A stretch of DNA of 64,000 nt from Prorocentrum cordatum (GCA_963575745.1 CAUYUJ010021650.1:72007-136006), one strand, 5' to 3'. Shown: positions 32,744 through 41,470, counted from the stretch's first letter. Numbers and translations: made by a program. The notes: generated by a model not told the origin, from the sequence alone.

Positions 32744-32905
32744 AAGCAGTAGTAGAAGTCGTAGTTGTCGTCGTCGTCGTCGTAGTAGTCGTAGTAGTAG
32801 GTGCAGTAGTAGTAATCGTAGTAGTCGTAGTCGTTATCGTAGTCATAGTCGTAGTCGTAGTCTTAGTCGTATCCGTAGTAGTCGTAGGCGTAGTCGTAGT
32901 CTAAT
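32480..32905. repeat. AGT triplet array
   Basis: About 420 bp of GTAGTAGTA with CGT and AGC variants. It codes for poly-Ser or poly-Thr in all frames and is not a gene. Confidence 0.95.
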
Positions 32906-33189
32906 TGGATACACAGCTTTGTTCGCACACACACATGAGCAAAGAAGCGGAATCAGCGCGTTAGGTTATATTGCTGTGCTGCGCCGCTCCAGCTTTCTGG
33001 TGGAAAGGCAGCAGGTTCTGTCCAAGTGATGTTATTGAACGCGTGCAATCTGAAAGGGGATTCATCATTTCCCTTGACCGCGCCTGTCGTGTGCGACCCT
33101 GCAGGCGGGGTCTTGCCAGGAGCTCCATATCATGATTTGTGAACATTGCGCGGCGAAGCATACATAAGACATTTGAAAACGGGCACATC

Positions 33190-33330
33190 GAACCCCAAGG
33201 CAATCGAGGCAGCCCGTGCTGCCGGAGTCGCCGGCGCGCCGCTGGAGGCCGCGGAGCTCAGGCTGCACTCGCTCGCGGCCGCCAGGGAGCTGTACACGGC
33301 CGCGCCCGCATTCCGAGGGCTCGAGATCCA
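33190..33330 (+). CDS. Helical-repeat exon 8 (partial gene)
   Basis: The frame reads NPKAIEAARAAGVAGAPLEA and then AELRLHSLAAARELYTAAP. IEAARAAGVAGAPLEAAELRL keeps the xxARxAGVxxxxxxxAExxL hairpin, and LAAARELYTAA repeats the ARELxxA motif of the 11.3- and 25.0-kb exons. GC3 is high compared with the flanks. The open frame goes on to a stop at about 33,560 (RFQENRQNETVVQSGFLEL), immediately before the CTAGG element. Borders are approximate, and the function is unknown. Confidence 0.5.
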
Positions 33331-33555
33331 GCCGTTAGATATTCGTCTGGGTACCTTCATGCAGCCCCTTTTAACGGGTATTTTCGACTCTAGTTCCAAA
33401 ATCGTTCGATTTTGGGTCGACTCTAGCTCAACTCAAGATCAAGTCCAGTTCGACGCAAATCGACGGACGTTCGACGCAATGGCGACGCATGAGTGGAGCG
33501 AGCGCTTCCAGGAAAATCGCCAGAACGAGACTGTAGTCCAGTCTGGCTTCCTTGA

Positions 33556-34180
33556 GTTGTGATTATCCCAGTGCGACCCTACCTAGGAGTTGGAGCCCCT
33601 AGGAAAGAAGCATTAGTAGTAACGGTAAAGCTAAGCTAAAGCTAAGCTAAAGCTAAGCTAAAGCTAAGCTACAGCTAAGCTAAAGCTAAGCTACAGCTAA
33701 GCTAAAACTAAGCTGAATAAAAGCCACATCTAACCTAAAGCTAGGCTACAGCTAAGCTAACTCTAAGCTAAAGCTAAGCTACAGCTAAGCTAAAGCTAAG
33801 CTAAAGCTAAGCTAAAGCTAAGCTACAGCTAAGCTAAAGCTAAGCTACAGCTAAGCTAAAGCTAAGCTAAAGCTAAATTAAAGCTAAGCTAAAGCTAAGC
33901 TAAAGCTAAGCTAAAGCTAAAATAAAGCGAAGCTACTGCTAAGCTATAGCTAAGCTAAGCTTAAGCTAAAGCTCAAGCTAAAGCTAAGCTACAGATAAAG
34001 CTAAAGCTAACGCTGAATTTACAGCTAAAGCTGAAGCTAAAGCTAAAGCTAAAGCTAGGGGGCGCAACTGGGGGAACCGCGGGGCGGGGACTGGGGAACC
34101 GCCCGGGGCGGCCTACACTGCCCGGCCCCGTTAAGCAAACAAAGTAAGAACCTTCTAGGCAGCGCCTAGGTAGTGAAAAA
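33556..34180 (+). mobile_element. CTAGG-ended element with 11-bp satellite interior, copy 1
   Basis: The 5' end (GATTATCCCAGTGCGACCCT, then ACCTAGGAGTTGGAGCCCCT) and the 3' end (GGGGGAACCGCGGGGCGGGG, then AGTAAGAACCTTCTAGGCAG and GCCTAGGTAG) match the copy at 61,450-62,275. CTACCTAGG and CCTAGGTAG form short terminal inverted repeats. The interior (33,632-34,052) is an array of AAAGCTAAGCT (11 bp) with CAGCTA and ATCTAA variants. It codes for no protein. Confidence 0.8.
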
Positions 34181-34199
34181 TCAAGGCATAGGATTTCTT

Positions 34200-34310
34200 T
34201 CGTTGTTTTCGGTTTCTGGGTGGCTTTGCAAGGCCTCGGGAGCGTGAAGAACTTTTCAGGATGCCAAGCTGGTCCTAGGGAAGGGGTCTCGACCTCCTGC
34301 AAGCCACGTC
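34200..34310 (+). repeat. Dispersed repeat H, copy 2
   Basis: TTTTCGGTTTCTGGGTGGC, GAGCGTGAAGAACTTTTCAGG and GGTCCTAGGGAAGGGGTC. Confidence 0.65.
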
Positions 34311-34349
34311 GCTAAAAAGGCACGACGTCGAAGTTTTGGCTTCGTACTT

Positions 34350-34480
34350 CGAACGTCGCCATTTTTGGCCTCAGCGGGGCCCTCGCCGGGTCCCGGGACC
34401 GTGAAAGAGCGACTCTGGACGAAACGCTGGCCCTGGGGAAACAGGTCGGGACTTCTTGCGGCCCCGCATGGAAACAGAGA
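34350..34480 (+). repeat. Dispersed repeat H, copy 3
   Basis: GGGCCCTCGCCGGGTCCCGG, GACCGTGAAAGAGCGACTCTGG and CCCTGGGGAAACAGGTCGGG, tandem to copy 2. Confidence 0.65.
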
Positions 34481-34914
34481 CACTGCCCTGGACCTCTGGG
34501 CATAGCTCGCTCCAGAGGCCAGAAGGGGAAAACAGAGGCACAAGCACCCACACAACCGTCGACGCCCAGGGAGATACCGGAAAGCATGTGATGTGGAGGG
34601 GAAGAGGAGCAGCCAGGACATGTGGACACATGTAGGGACTCCTCAAACTCATACCTGTTAACGTATTCCCCTCCTGGGCCCCTCCAGCTTATGTTCCGAG
34701 GGCCTCGCACTCTCGGCGCGCCTCGCCCTCGGCAGAGAGGCCTCCGCGGACGGCCGGGGGGGGCGGGGGTCCGCCAGAGAAAGGGCGGCGGAGCTGTGGC
34801 CGAGACGCCCGCGCAGAGAAGGAGGACGAGGAGGTCCCTGGAGGAGCCCCGTCGCCTTCCCCGAGGGAGTCGGCGGAAGCAACTGGAAGTAGAACGGCGG
34901 CGAGGCTTGGGTGG

Positions 34915-35035
34915 AAGTGAAAACGAGAAGGCCTTCTCCGGCCTTCTGAGAAGTTTCCTAAGCCTTCCCCGAAGACACAGGAACCTTCTCAGAAGGCCTC
35001 CATGGCATCTGAGAAGTCCCGCCGCCTTCTGACAC
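34915..35035 (+). repeat. AGAAGGCCTTCT-rich palindromic stretch
   Basis: GAGAAGGCCTTCTCCGGCCTTC, CTTCTCAGAAGGCC and GAGAAGTCCCGCCGCCTTCT. Many overlapping small palindromes; no gene. Confidence 0.6.
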
Positions 35036-35084
35036 GACCTACTCCTTCTCACTTCCCCCCTCGCTCGCCGCCGAATCATCGAGT

Positions 35085-35195
35085 GTTTGTTCCTTGTCCT
35101 TCCTCCTTTCCAGGGGGCGGGCGGAGGCCCAATAGACTTCCAACGCCTTCCTGCTTCATGTTTCTACCCACCTCTTCCGACCGACGGGTTAGAGT
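35085..35195 (+). repeat. Dispersed repeat P, copy 3
   Basis: CCAGGGGGCGGGCGGAGGCC, ACTTCCAACGCCTTCCTGC and CTCTTCCGACCGACGGGTTA match the copy at 4,255. Confidence 0.7.
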
Positions 35196-35269
35196 GAGGC
35201 GTCAGTCGGTTTTTGGCGCGAGTTGTCCAGAGTCGGTCGCAAATTCGCCATGGGGCAAACAGGTCCTGA

Positions 35270-35400
35270 GGGAAACGGGTCTTGCGGTTTTTCGACGATT
35301 TCGGGCTCTCGGGGCACTCCACGGGTCCCAGAATTGGTAGAAAACGGCTCAGGATGAAAATCTCGTCCTGAGAGAAGGCACCAGGGTGCAGGACCCGTTC
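35270..35400 (+). repeat. Dispersed repeat H, copy 4 (diverged)
   Basis: GGTTTTTCGACGATTTCGGG, CGGCTCAGGATGAAAATCTC and CCTGAGAGAAGGCACCAGGG keep the block order of the family. Confidence 0.5.
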
Positions 35401-35929
35401 CCTCAGGACCCGCTTCCCCCATGCTCCGAAAAAGGAGCAATGCCATAGACATACACATTCAGAGATCCGCGCGAATTTCGTAGGCCATGCGGCTTGCCCA
35501 GCATTTGCCCGCGTGGTTGCACGATTACGCATGCCTTGTGCGTGGTGGGCATTACTGCATGTTGCGATGGCCTTTGCCTGGAACGCTGGTTTGCGTCAGC
35601 GCTTCCAACCCGAACGGGCTCTGCTGCTTCTGCGTTTGTCTCATAAGCCCTGGACTTTTTTGGCGAGCACGTCCTCCGTGGTCACCTCGGCTCGAGGCCA
35701 GCGCTGCCCGAACTCCGCCTGGTCGGGGCCTGCCGAGCCTTGCTGAGCATGGCTGCAGACAGCAGCGGTGAGGCAGCGATGGAGCTCGTGGGCGAAAGAC
35801 GTATCCGTATCCGCGGCCTCGCGGGCCGGGCCCCTGGGCCGCAGCCCCTCTGATGTGGGGTGTTTTTTCGCCAACGCCCCTCGCGGAAAGTATCCGTGCG
35901 ACCGCGTATCCGCGGGCTTATGCCCCGGC

Positions 35930-36166
35930 CGCGAGGGCGTGGATATGGATGCGTTCGCCGCTCTCGCCGCTCGCGAGGAGCTGGGCGCTGTCCTCACGGG
36001 CGCGCCCGACCCACCCGCGCCGGGCGCGGTGCTGCCGCTGGAGCTCGCTGGCGAGCACGCCGCAACCAGCAGCGGCGCTGGGGGCACGCGGGGCGCGGCC
36101 GGCCAGGCCCCAGGGTGGCCCGCGGCAGGCGCGGCAGCGGTGGCCCTGGGCCTGCTCGCGCTCCAG
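35930..36166 (+). CDS. Sushi-like repeat protein, candidate upstream exon
   Basis: The frame reads GVDMDAFAALAAREELGAVL and ends with AAVALGLLALQ before CAG|GAGACA at 36,166. It is Ala/Gly-rich with high GC3 and has no cysteine. It lies in the same phase (0) as the first cysteine-repeat exon, so joining 36,166 to 36,368 keeps the frame. Its start is not clear: the same frame is open back to 35,768 (codon ATG). It may encode a low-complexity N-terminal segment. That it belongs to the Sushi-like gene is inferred only from phase, spacing and the shared GAG intron start. Confidence 0.4.
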
Positions 36167-36367
36167 GAGACAGTTTGTCCTTCAGAGTCCGGCAAGCTTG
36201 CTTGCATGAAGTGCGGAGGGATGCGGCGCGGTGCAGCGAGGCCCAAAAGGGAGTCTGGACTCCGCGCGAGTCGGGGCTCACTCGCGCGCCGTCTCGGCCC
36301 AGCGCTGCTCGACGTGGCGGCGGAGGGGGAGGGTGGGGCGGGAATGCCATGCGGGTAAGCCTGCCAG

Positions 36368-36580
36368 GATTTGGACAAAAGCGCGCTCCAGGGCCTGCTC
36401 GGGAGGTGGGCCTACGGCTGCACCGTCGCGGAGGGGGGCCAGGGCGCCCGGTGCGCGGAGGGTCCGCGCATCGAGGACGGCGGCAGCTGCACGGCCCGGT
36501 GCCCCTCGGGCCACGAGGCCTCGGCGGCCGCGCTGGCCTGCCGCGAGGGGCGGCTGACGCCACCCGCGTTCTCGTGCCTG
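36368..36580 (+). CDS. Sushi-like repeat protein, exon with repeat 1
   Basis: Acceptor CCTGCCAG at 36,367. The exon reads DLDKSALQGLLGRWAYGC and then one six-cysteine repeat: CTVAEGGQ, CAEGPRIEDGGS, CTAR, CPSGHEA, CREGRLTPPAFSC. Exon length is 213 nt, in phase 0. Joining 36,580 (TTCTCGTGCCTG) to 37,101 restores exactly four residues between the last cysteine of this repeat and the first of the next, as in every repeat of the large exon. This strongly supports the junction. The intron then starts GAGCTC and ends CCCGAG. The GR-WAYGC segment before the repeat differs from the other repeats and may be a linker. Confidence 0.7.
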
Positions 36581-36639
36581 GAGCTCGGCAGGGAAGCCCA
36601 GGCATGCGACGTCCTGGAGACATCGGGACGGCACTTGTT

Positions 36640-36780
36640 CGTAGCTTTTCGGCCCCCGGGGGCCCTCGCAGGGCTCCCGGACCGTCGCAAGAACGACTCG
36701 GGATGGGAAGCCGGTCCCGGGGCAAGGGGTTCAGACTTCCGAGGGCCGCGCATGGACCAACAACAGGACGTCGCATGGTT
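36640..36780 (+). repeat. Dispersed repeat H, copy 5 (intronic)
   Basis: CTTTTCGGCCCCCGGGGGCC, GACCGTCGCAAGAACGACTC and GGTCCCGGGGCAAGGGGTTC align with copy 3. Confidence 0.65.
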
Positions 36781-36924
36781 GGGGGAAGAGTCTCAGTCAC
36801 ACGCCGCCGTTGGGAACCCGTGAGCGTGTGTTGTTCCTTTGTCTTTGCCCGACGGCCTCGTGTTCCTTCAACAGCAACGGGCTGAGGTGTTTCCCACGGT
36901 AGGTCCACTGGCGTGTCATTGGCA

Positions 36925-37080
36925 CAGGCTCGCGTCGTGTCGACTGCGGCGACCCCAGCGCGGGCGTTTCAGGTTGAACGCCGCCCGTGGCCCAGAGGCT
37001 GATCGTTCAGGTTTGAGGTTTGAACGATCCCCGCGGTGTGCCAGGAAGCAACGCCGGGGTCGACACGACGCGAACCTGCA
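36925..37080 (+). mobile_element. GTCGAC-family MITE, copy C (intronic)
   Basis: Left CAGGCTCGCGTCGTGTCGAC, right GTCGACACGACGCGAACCTG. It is about 30 bp shorter than A and B in the middle. It has the CGATCCCCGCGGTGT block. It lies inside the intron of the Sushi-like gene. Confidence 0.85.
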
Positions 37081-37100
37081 GTACTGCTGTTGCTCCCGAG

Positions 37101-37235
37101 GAGCTGGCGTGCGAGGCGCCCGTGGGCGTCGCGCACGCCGCAGAGGCGGCGTGCGCGGAGGGCGCTTCCGTCGGCAGCGGGGGCACCTGCACACCGAGCT
37201 GCGCGCGCGGGTACGTGCCCGACGTGGCCGCGCTG
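37101..37235 (+). CDS. Sushi-like repeat protein, exon with repeat 2 (first part)
   Basis: 135 nt, 45 codons, phase 0. It reads ELACEAPVGVAHAAEAACAE, then GASVGSGGTCTPSCARGYVP and DVAAL. It has cysteines 1-4 of the repeat. The fifth cysteine is missing here but is supplied by the next exon, which starts GAGTGCAGCCGG. Joining 37,235 to 38,051 gives AALECSRGRLHPPSFRC, the exact consensus of the large exon. APVGVAHA is very close to APEGVAHA of repeat 4, so this exon was probably made by internal duplication. Confidence 0.75.
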
Positions 37236-37251
37236 GAGCTGAGCAGCAATT

Positions 37252-37540
37252 AAAGAGGAGGAGGAGGAGGAGGAGGAGGAGGAGGAGGAGCAGGAGGAGG
37301 AGGAGGGGGAGGAGGAAGAGAAGGTCTGACGCTTCGGGTGTGCGCGCCCAGTGGCCTGCCGAAGAAAGGAGGAGGAAGATGAGGAGGAGGAGGAGAGGAG
37401 GATGAGGAGGAGGAGGAGGAGCAGGTCGAGGAGGAGGAGGAGGAGGAGGAGGAGGAGGAGGAGGAAGAGGAGGACGAGGAGGAGGAGACGGGAGGAAGAG
37501 AAGAAGGAGGGAGGAGGAGGAGGTGGAGGAGGAGGGTAGC
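37252..37540. repeat. GGA array (intronic)
   Basis: GAGGAGGAGG runs at 37,252-37,320 and 37,365-37,540, separated by a GC-rich 45-bp spacer. Confidence 0.9.
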
Positions 37541-37551
37541 CTATCCCTACG

Positions 37552-37705
37552 GCAGGTTCGCGTCGTGTTGACCCCAGCGTTGGTTCTTGACACCGCGAAG
37601 ATCGTTCTACCTCGAACGATCGGCCGTTCCGAAACGTCGGATCGTTGAACATCGACCGATCCTGGGCCACTGGCGGTGTTCAACGTTGAGCGTTTAGCTG
37701 ATCCT
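37552..37705 (-). mobile_element. GTCGAC-family MITE, copy D (reversed, truncated)
   Basis: It begins GCAGGTTCGCGTCGTGTTGA and then GGTTCTTGACACCGCG, the reverse complement of the right half of copies A, B and E. The far terminus is lost at about 37,700, where copy E starts. Confidence 0.75.
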
Positions 37706-37709
37706 TACG

Positions 37710-37880
37710 GGAGGTTCGCGTCGTGTCGACCGCCGGCGACCCCGCGTTGAACGTCGCCTGCGACCCAGAATAGGTCGATGTTGAACGATCTGACGTTTCG
37801 GAGACGCCCGATCGGTCAAGGTTGAACGACCCCCGCGGTGTCAGGAACCAACGCCGGGGTCGACACGACACGAACCCGCG
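37710..37880 (+). mobile_element. GTCGAC-family MITE, copy E (intronic)
   Basis: GAGGTTCGCGTCGTGTCGAC, CGACCCAGAATAGGTCGATG, GACGTTTCGGAGACG, GGTGTCAGGAACCAACGCC and GTCGACACGACACGAACCCG. Nearly full length, next to the reversed copy D. Confidence 0.85.
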
Positions 37881-37889
37881 GTATTCCCA

Positions 37890-38035
37890 CGGGTGTGGCC
37901 TGGGCCCCATTGGCCGATCTACCCCCTAGATGGGGATACAGGCTGCTCCTCCTGGGCTTCGAGGGGGGCTATCCCCCACTTGGGTGTGCGGCGGTGCGGC
38001 TGAGATACCATGGCCCGATGGGGATGGGGATCAGT
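37890..38035 (-). repeat. Dispersed repeat J, copy 2 (intronic)
   Basis: The reverse complement (CTGATCCCCATCCCCATC, GTATCTCAGCCGCACC, GTGGGGGATAGCC) follows the order of 17,700-17,830. Confidence 0.6.
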
Positions 38036-38050
38036 TAGCACGATACGGAG

Positions 38051-38210
38051 GAGTGCAGCCGGGGGCGGCTCCACCCGCCATCGTTCCGGTGCCGCGAGGC
38101 GAGCTGCAGGGCCCCCGCCGGCGTCGAGAACGCAGGGAGCGTGCCGTGCCGGGAGGGGGCCGAGATCGGCTCTGGCGGTGCGTGTGCTGCTGTGTGCCAG
38201 GTGGGCTATC
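38051..38210 (+). CDS. Sushi-like repeat protein, exon with end of repeat 2 and start of repeat 3
   Basis: Starts GAG TGC AGC and reads ECSRGRLHPPSFRCREASC, then RAPAGVENAGSVPCREGAEI and GSGGACAAVCQVGY. The 5' border is well supported by the repeat consensus. The 3' border is not resolved. CAG|GTGGGC at 38,199 looks like a classical donor, but joining it to the GCGCAG acceptor at 38,570 shifts the frame. Joining over the shared ATCT (38,207 and 38,575) gives GYLPSSTSLRC, the expected sequence, but lacks a terminal AG. The exon therefore carries cysteines 5-6 of repeat 2 and 1-4 of repeat 3. Confidence 0.7.
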
Positions 38211-38274
38211 TTCGGCAACACGCAAGAGTGACCTTTCGCCGTATTGACTCTTGTCGGGGGCGGAAAAGAGGGGG

Positions 38275-38480
38275 GTGATGACTAGGGGGGGTGGGTGGAT
38301 TTCATGGCGCGGGCCATGATTTTTCCCCAGATTTCATGGCGCCTCTTCTTATTTCATTACGTTCCTGGCCCCCCCGCTGGGCCGCGCACATGCCGCCGGT
38401 CATGATTTGCACCCCCCCCTCTTGGACACCCCCCTCTTGGCCGCTCCCGATTTTGGTGCGGGCAGACCGGCGTCCCCAGA
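38275..38480. other. Intronic DNA before the large exon
   Basis: G-rich then C-rich runs with TTTCATGGCG twice and CCCCCCTCTTGG twice. No gene. Confidence 0.4.
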
Positions 38481-38570
38481 TGCCTGAATGCGAGGCGACA
38501 GCAGCTGCGTTCGCGCTGGGCTGTGGCCCCAACGCGCCCTCGCGAAGGTCTCGCACCACGGGTCCTTTGT

Positions 38571-40643
38571 GCCTGGGTCACTCCTGCGCGCAGCCGACAT
38601 CTGCCCAGCAGCACGTCCCTGAGGTGCTCTCTGGGGGAGCTGAGGCCACCGTCGTTCGAGTGCGCCGAGCACAGCTGCTCGGCCCCCGAGGGCGTCGCGC
38701 ACGCCGCGAGCCCGTCGTGCGAGCAGGGAGGGTCGATCAGGGCTGGCACCAATTGCACCGCAGCGTGCAAGGCAGGCTACGTGCCGAACGTCACCAGCTT
38801 GACATGCAATCAGCAGGAGCTGCCGCCGTTCGAGTGCCGCGAAAAGGGCTGCACAGCCCCCACGGGCATCGAGAACGCGGAGGATGTGACGTGCCAGGAG
38901 GGAACCAATATTCTCGCTGGAGGCGCTTGCACGGCCGCTTGCCAAGCCGGATACGCGCCCACAGCGGCATCTTTGACGTGCAGTCACAGCGAGCTCAGGC
39001 CACCATCTTTCGAGTGCCACGAAAAGAGATGCCTGGCTCCCACAAGCATTGAGAACGCAATGGGCGAGTCGTGCCAGGAGGGGGCTGAGATCCACTCGGG
39101 TGGGACTTGTACTGCTGAGTGTGAGGAGGGATATGCACCTTCCGTGGCGTCTTTGGAATGCCGTCTCGGAGTCTTTACACCGGCATCGTTTGAGTGCTAC
39201 GAGAAGAGTTGCGTGGCCCCTAGCGAAATAGGGAATGCAGAGGCCGTGACCTGCGAGGAGGGAGCGACGATCGAAGCTGGAGGCACTTGTACTGCTGCCT
39301 GCCAGGCAGGATTTTTGCCAGATGAGGCTTCCTTGGCATGCAGTCGGGGTGAGCTGAGGCCGCCGTTGTTCGTATGCCGCGAGAAGACATGCGCAGCCCC
39401 CGCCAGCGTTGAGAACGCAGGGGTTTCGCCATGCTGGGAGAATGAGCCGCACATTCAGTCTGGTGGGATTTGTACTGCCGAGTGTCAAGAGGGATATGAA
39501 CCGACCGTGGAGTCCTTGTACTGCAGTCGCGGGGACTTTACACCAGCATCTTTCCAGTGCCGCGAGAAGAGTTGTGTTGCCCCTAGCGGCATTGAGAATG
39601 CAGAGGACGTGACCTGCGAGGAGGGAGAGTCGATCGAAGCTGGTGGCACTTGTACTGTAGCCTGTCTGTCAGGGTATGTGCCTAATTTGACGTCGCTGGC
39701 ATGTAGTCGGGGTGTGCTGAGGCCGCCATCATTTGTATGTCGCGAAATCAATTGCAGAGCCCCGACGGGCATTGAGAATGCAGAGGATGTGGCGTGCCAG
39801 GAGGGAACCGATATTGGTGCTGGGGGCACTTGCACGGCCGCTTGCCGGGCAGGGTACGCACCCTCGAAGCCGTCTTTGACATGCAGTAGAAGTAAGCTCA
39901 GGCCACCATCTTTCGAGTGCTACGAAAAGAGATGCCTGGCTCCCACAAGCATTGAGAACGCAATGGGCGAGTCGTGCCAGGAGGGGGCTGAGATCCACTC
40001 GGGTGGGACTTGTACTGCTGAGTGTGAGGAGGGATATACACCTTCTGTGGCGTCTTTGGAATGCCGTCTCGGAGTCTTTACACCGGCATCGTTTGAGTGC
40101 TACGAGCAGGGTTGCGTGGCCCCCAGAGACATCGAGAATGCAGAGGGCGTGACCTGCGAGGAGGGAGCGACGATCGAAGCTGCAGGAACTTGTACTGCTG
40201 CCTGCCAGGCAGGATTTTTGCCAGATGAGGCTTCCTTGGCATGCAGTCGGGGTGAGCTGAGGCCGCCGATGTTCGTATGCCGCGAGAAGACATGCGCAGC
40301 CCCCGCCAGCGTTGAGAACGCAGAGGGCGTGCCGTGTCAGGAGGGGGCCGTGATTGACTCTGGAGGCAATTGTACTGCCTTGTGTCAGGAAGGGTATGCA
40401 CCTGACGTGAAGTCCTTAGCGTGCAGTCGCGGAGAGCTGACACCCGCATCGTTCGAGTGCGTCGAGCAGGGGTGCATGGCCCCTGGTGACATCGAGGATG
40501 CAGCGGACGCGCCCTGCGAGGAGGGAGCGACGATCGAGGCTGCTGGCACGTGTACTGCTGCCTGTCGGGCAGGGTATGTGCCTGATGTGACGTCGCTGGC
40601 GTGCAACCACGGGTTGCTCAGGCCGCCGTCCTTTGAGTGCTTT
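38571..40643 (+). CDS. Sushi-like repeat protein, large exon with 11 complete repeats
   Basis: One open frame of tandem ~60-residue repeats, preceded by the end of repeat 3 (STSLRCSLGELRPPSFEC). Consensus: C-xAPxxIENA-x4-C-xEGxxI-x3-G-x-C-TAxC-xxGYxP-x4-SL-x-C-xxGxLxPPSF-x-C, six cysteines. Spacing, the GY and the C-terminal PPSFEC recall complement-control (Sushi) modules, but these have four cysteines and a Trp that is absent here, so this is a variant or a separate family. Repeats 2-6 and 7-11 of the exon (counted from CSAPEGVAHA as 1) are a duplicated five-repeat block, offset 903 nt. Repeats 3 and 8 are almost identical. N-x-S/T sites (NCT, NVT, NLT) fit an extracellular or surface protein with adhesion or recognition roles (inferred). 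The likely end is before GAG at 40,644, because after FECF the frame turns into low-quality sequence (open to 41,330). Confidence 0.85.
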
Positions 40644-40867
40644 GAGGCGCCCCGCGCTCAGCACAACAAAACGGCGCTTGCAGGCCGATCTCTCTCTCTC
40701 TGGGAAGCTTGTGAGCCCTTCCGTGCAGGGGGGCGGCATCAGGGGCAACCTGGGAGGTGCATACCGGGCGGGGCCAGGGCGAGCGCAGATCCGTTCCGGA
40801 GCGTTTTCTGGAACGCTCTCGGAGCGTCCGGGGAGGCTCCGAGAAGGCCGCGGCGCCCGAGGCATCC

Positions 40868-40952
40868 TCCAGAGCAAGGCAGGAGGGCGTATACACCGAT
40901 CCTGGGCCCAGGGTTATCCTGGCCAGGATCGGTGTTGGTGTATAGTTGGTGC
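40868..40952. mobile_element. Fold-back element (CACCGATCCTGG), short copy
   Basis: GGAGGGCGTATACACCGATC CTGG is mirrored by CCAGGATCGG TGTTGGTGTATAG. Flanks AGGAGGGCGTA and TATAGTT match the copy at 51,619-51,763. Confidence 0.75.
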
Positions 40953-41144
40953 CCTCCGATTACCGATGTGCTCCTCGTCCTGGCTTCGTCTTGGGATGGG
41001 CTCCGAGGCTCGAGCTTTCGAGGTCCGCTCTCTGGAGTTTTGTTTTGTGGCTCGTCCTGGTGCGCCTTCGTGGCCGCGGCCAGGTCCGCCTCGGAATCCT
41101 GGTCACAACGCACCCTGGGGGAGGTTCGGGGATCGATGTTTTTA

Positions 41145-41230
41145 AGCCCTGGCCAGGGACACCGTCAGCAGGAACAGGCCCAGGGGGGAACGCATCGACC
41201 CCCCCGATGGCCCACTGATCGCCGGTGTCG
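41145..41230 (-). repeat. Dispersed repeat K, partial copy 3
   Basis: GGGGGGAACGCATCGACCCC and GGCCCACTGATCGCCGGTG equal the head of repeat K. A diverged head is also present at 2,768-2,815. Confidence 0.6.
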
Positions 41231-41344
41231 AGCCATGTTGAGCCTGATAGCCCACCACGCTCAGGAGCGTGCGGCTCCGCTCCAGGGGAGCGAGAGGGGG
41301 ATGCATGCCACAGAAGAGCACCCGGCATGATCACCATAAATTTA

Positions 41345-41470
41345 CGTGGCGCTCCGCGCGCCAGGAAGGGGGTGTCCAGCTCCGATCCAAGCAACCCGCG
41401 CGGAACTTGAAATTAGATGTTTCTGTTTCGTGGCCTCCTTCTAGCAGAGGGGTCTCGTGTGGAGCGGGAG
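41345..41470. mobile_element. CGCGCGGATTTC-family MITE, right half only
   Basis: GGCGCTCCGCGCGCCAGGAA, CCGATCCAAGCAACCCGCGCGG and TGTTTCTGTTTCGTGGCCTCC match the right arm and outer border of copies 1 and 3. The left arm is missing. Confidence 0.65.

Larger units (their letters stand above)
36581..37100 (+). other. Intron, GAG...GAG type, with MITE copy C and repeat H
   Basis: 520 nt between two cysteine-repeat exons. It begins GAGCTC and ends CCCGAG, and the following exon begins GAGCT, so GGAGCT is a direct repeat at both borders. It contains dispersed repeat H (36,640-36,780) and the MITE at 36,925-37,080, whose right end is 20 bp before the splice site. GA starts are among the non-canonical dinoflagellate introns reported. 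Confidence 0.6.
37236..38050 (+). other. Intron, GAG...GAG type, with two MITEs and repeat J
   Basis: 815 nt. It begins GAGCTG and ends ACGGAG, followed by exon GAGTGC, so GGAG is repeated at both borders. It contains a 290-bp GGA array, MITE copies D and E back to back, and repeat J (reverse). Confidence 0.6.

Noticed and set aside
32480-32905. Poly-Ser/poly-Thr proteins
   Set aside because: By-product of the AGT array.
33632-34052. A non-coding RNA made of AAGCTA units
   Set aside because: It is a simple 11-bp array inside a mobile element; no sign of a separate gene.
35487-35771. Tyrosine-recombinase-like fragment (AFAWNAGLRQRFQPERALLL)
   Set aside because: Only a vague likeness to a helical segment. 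No catalytic residues are visible.
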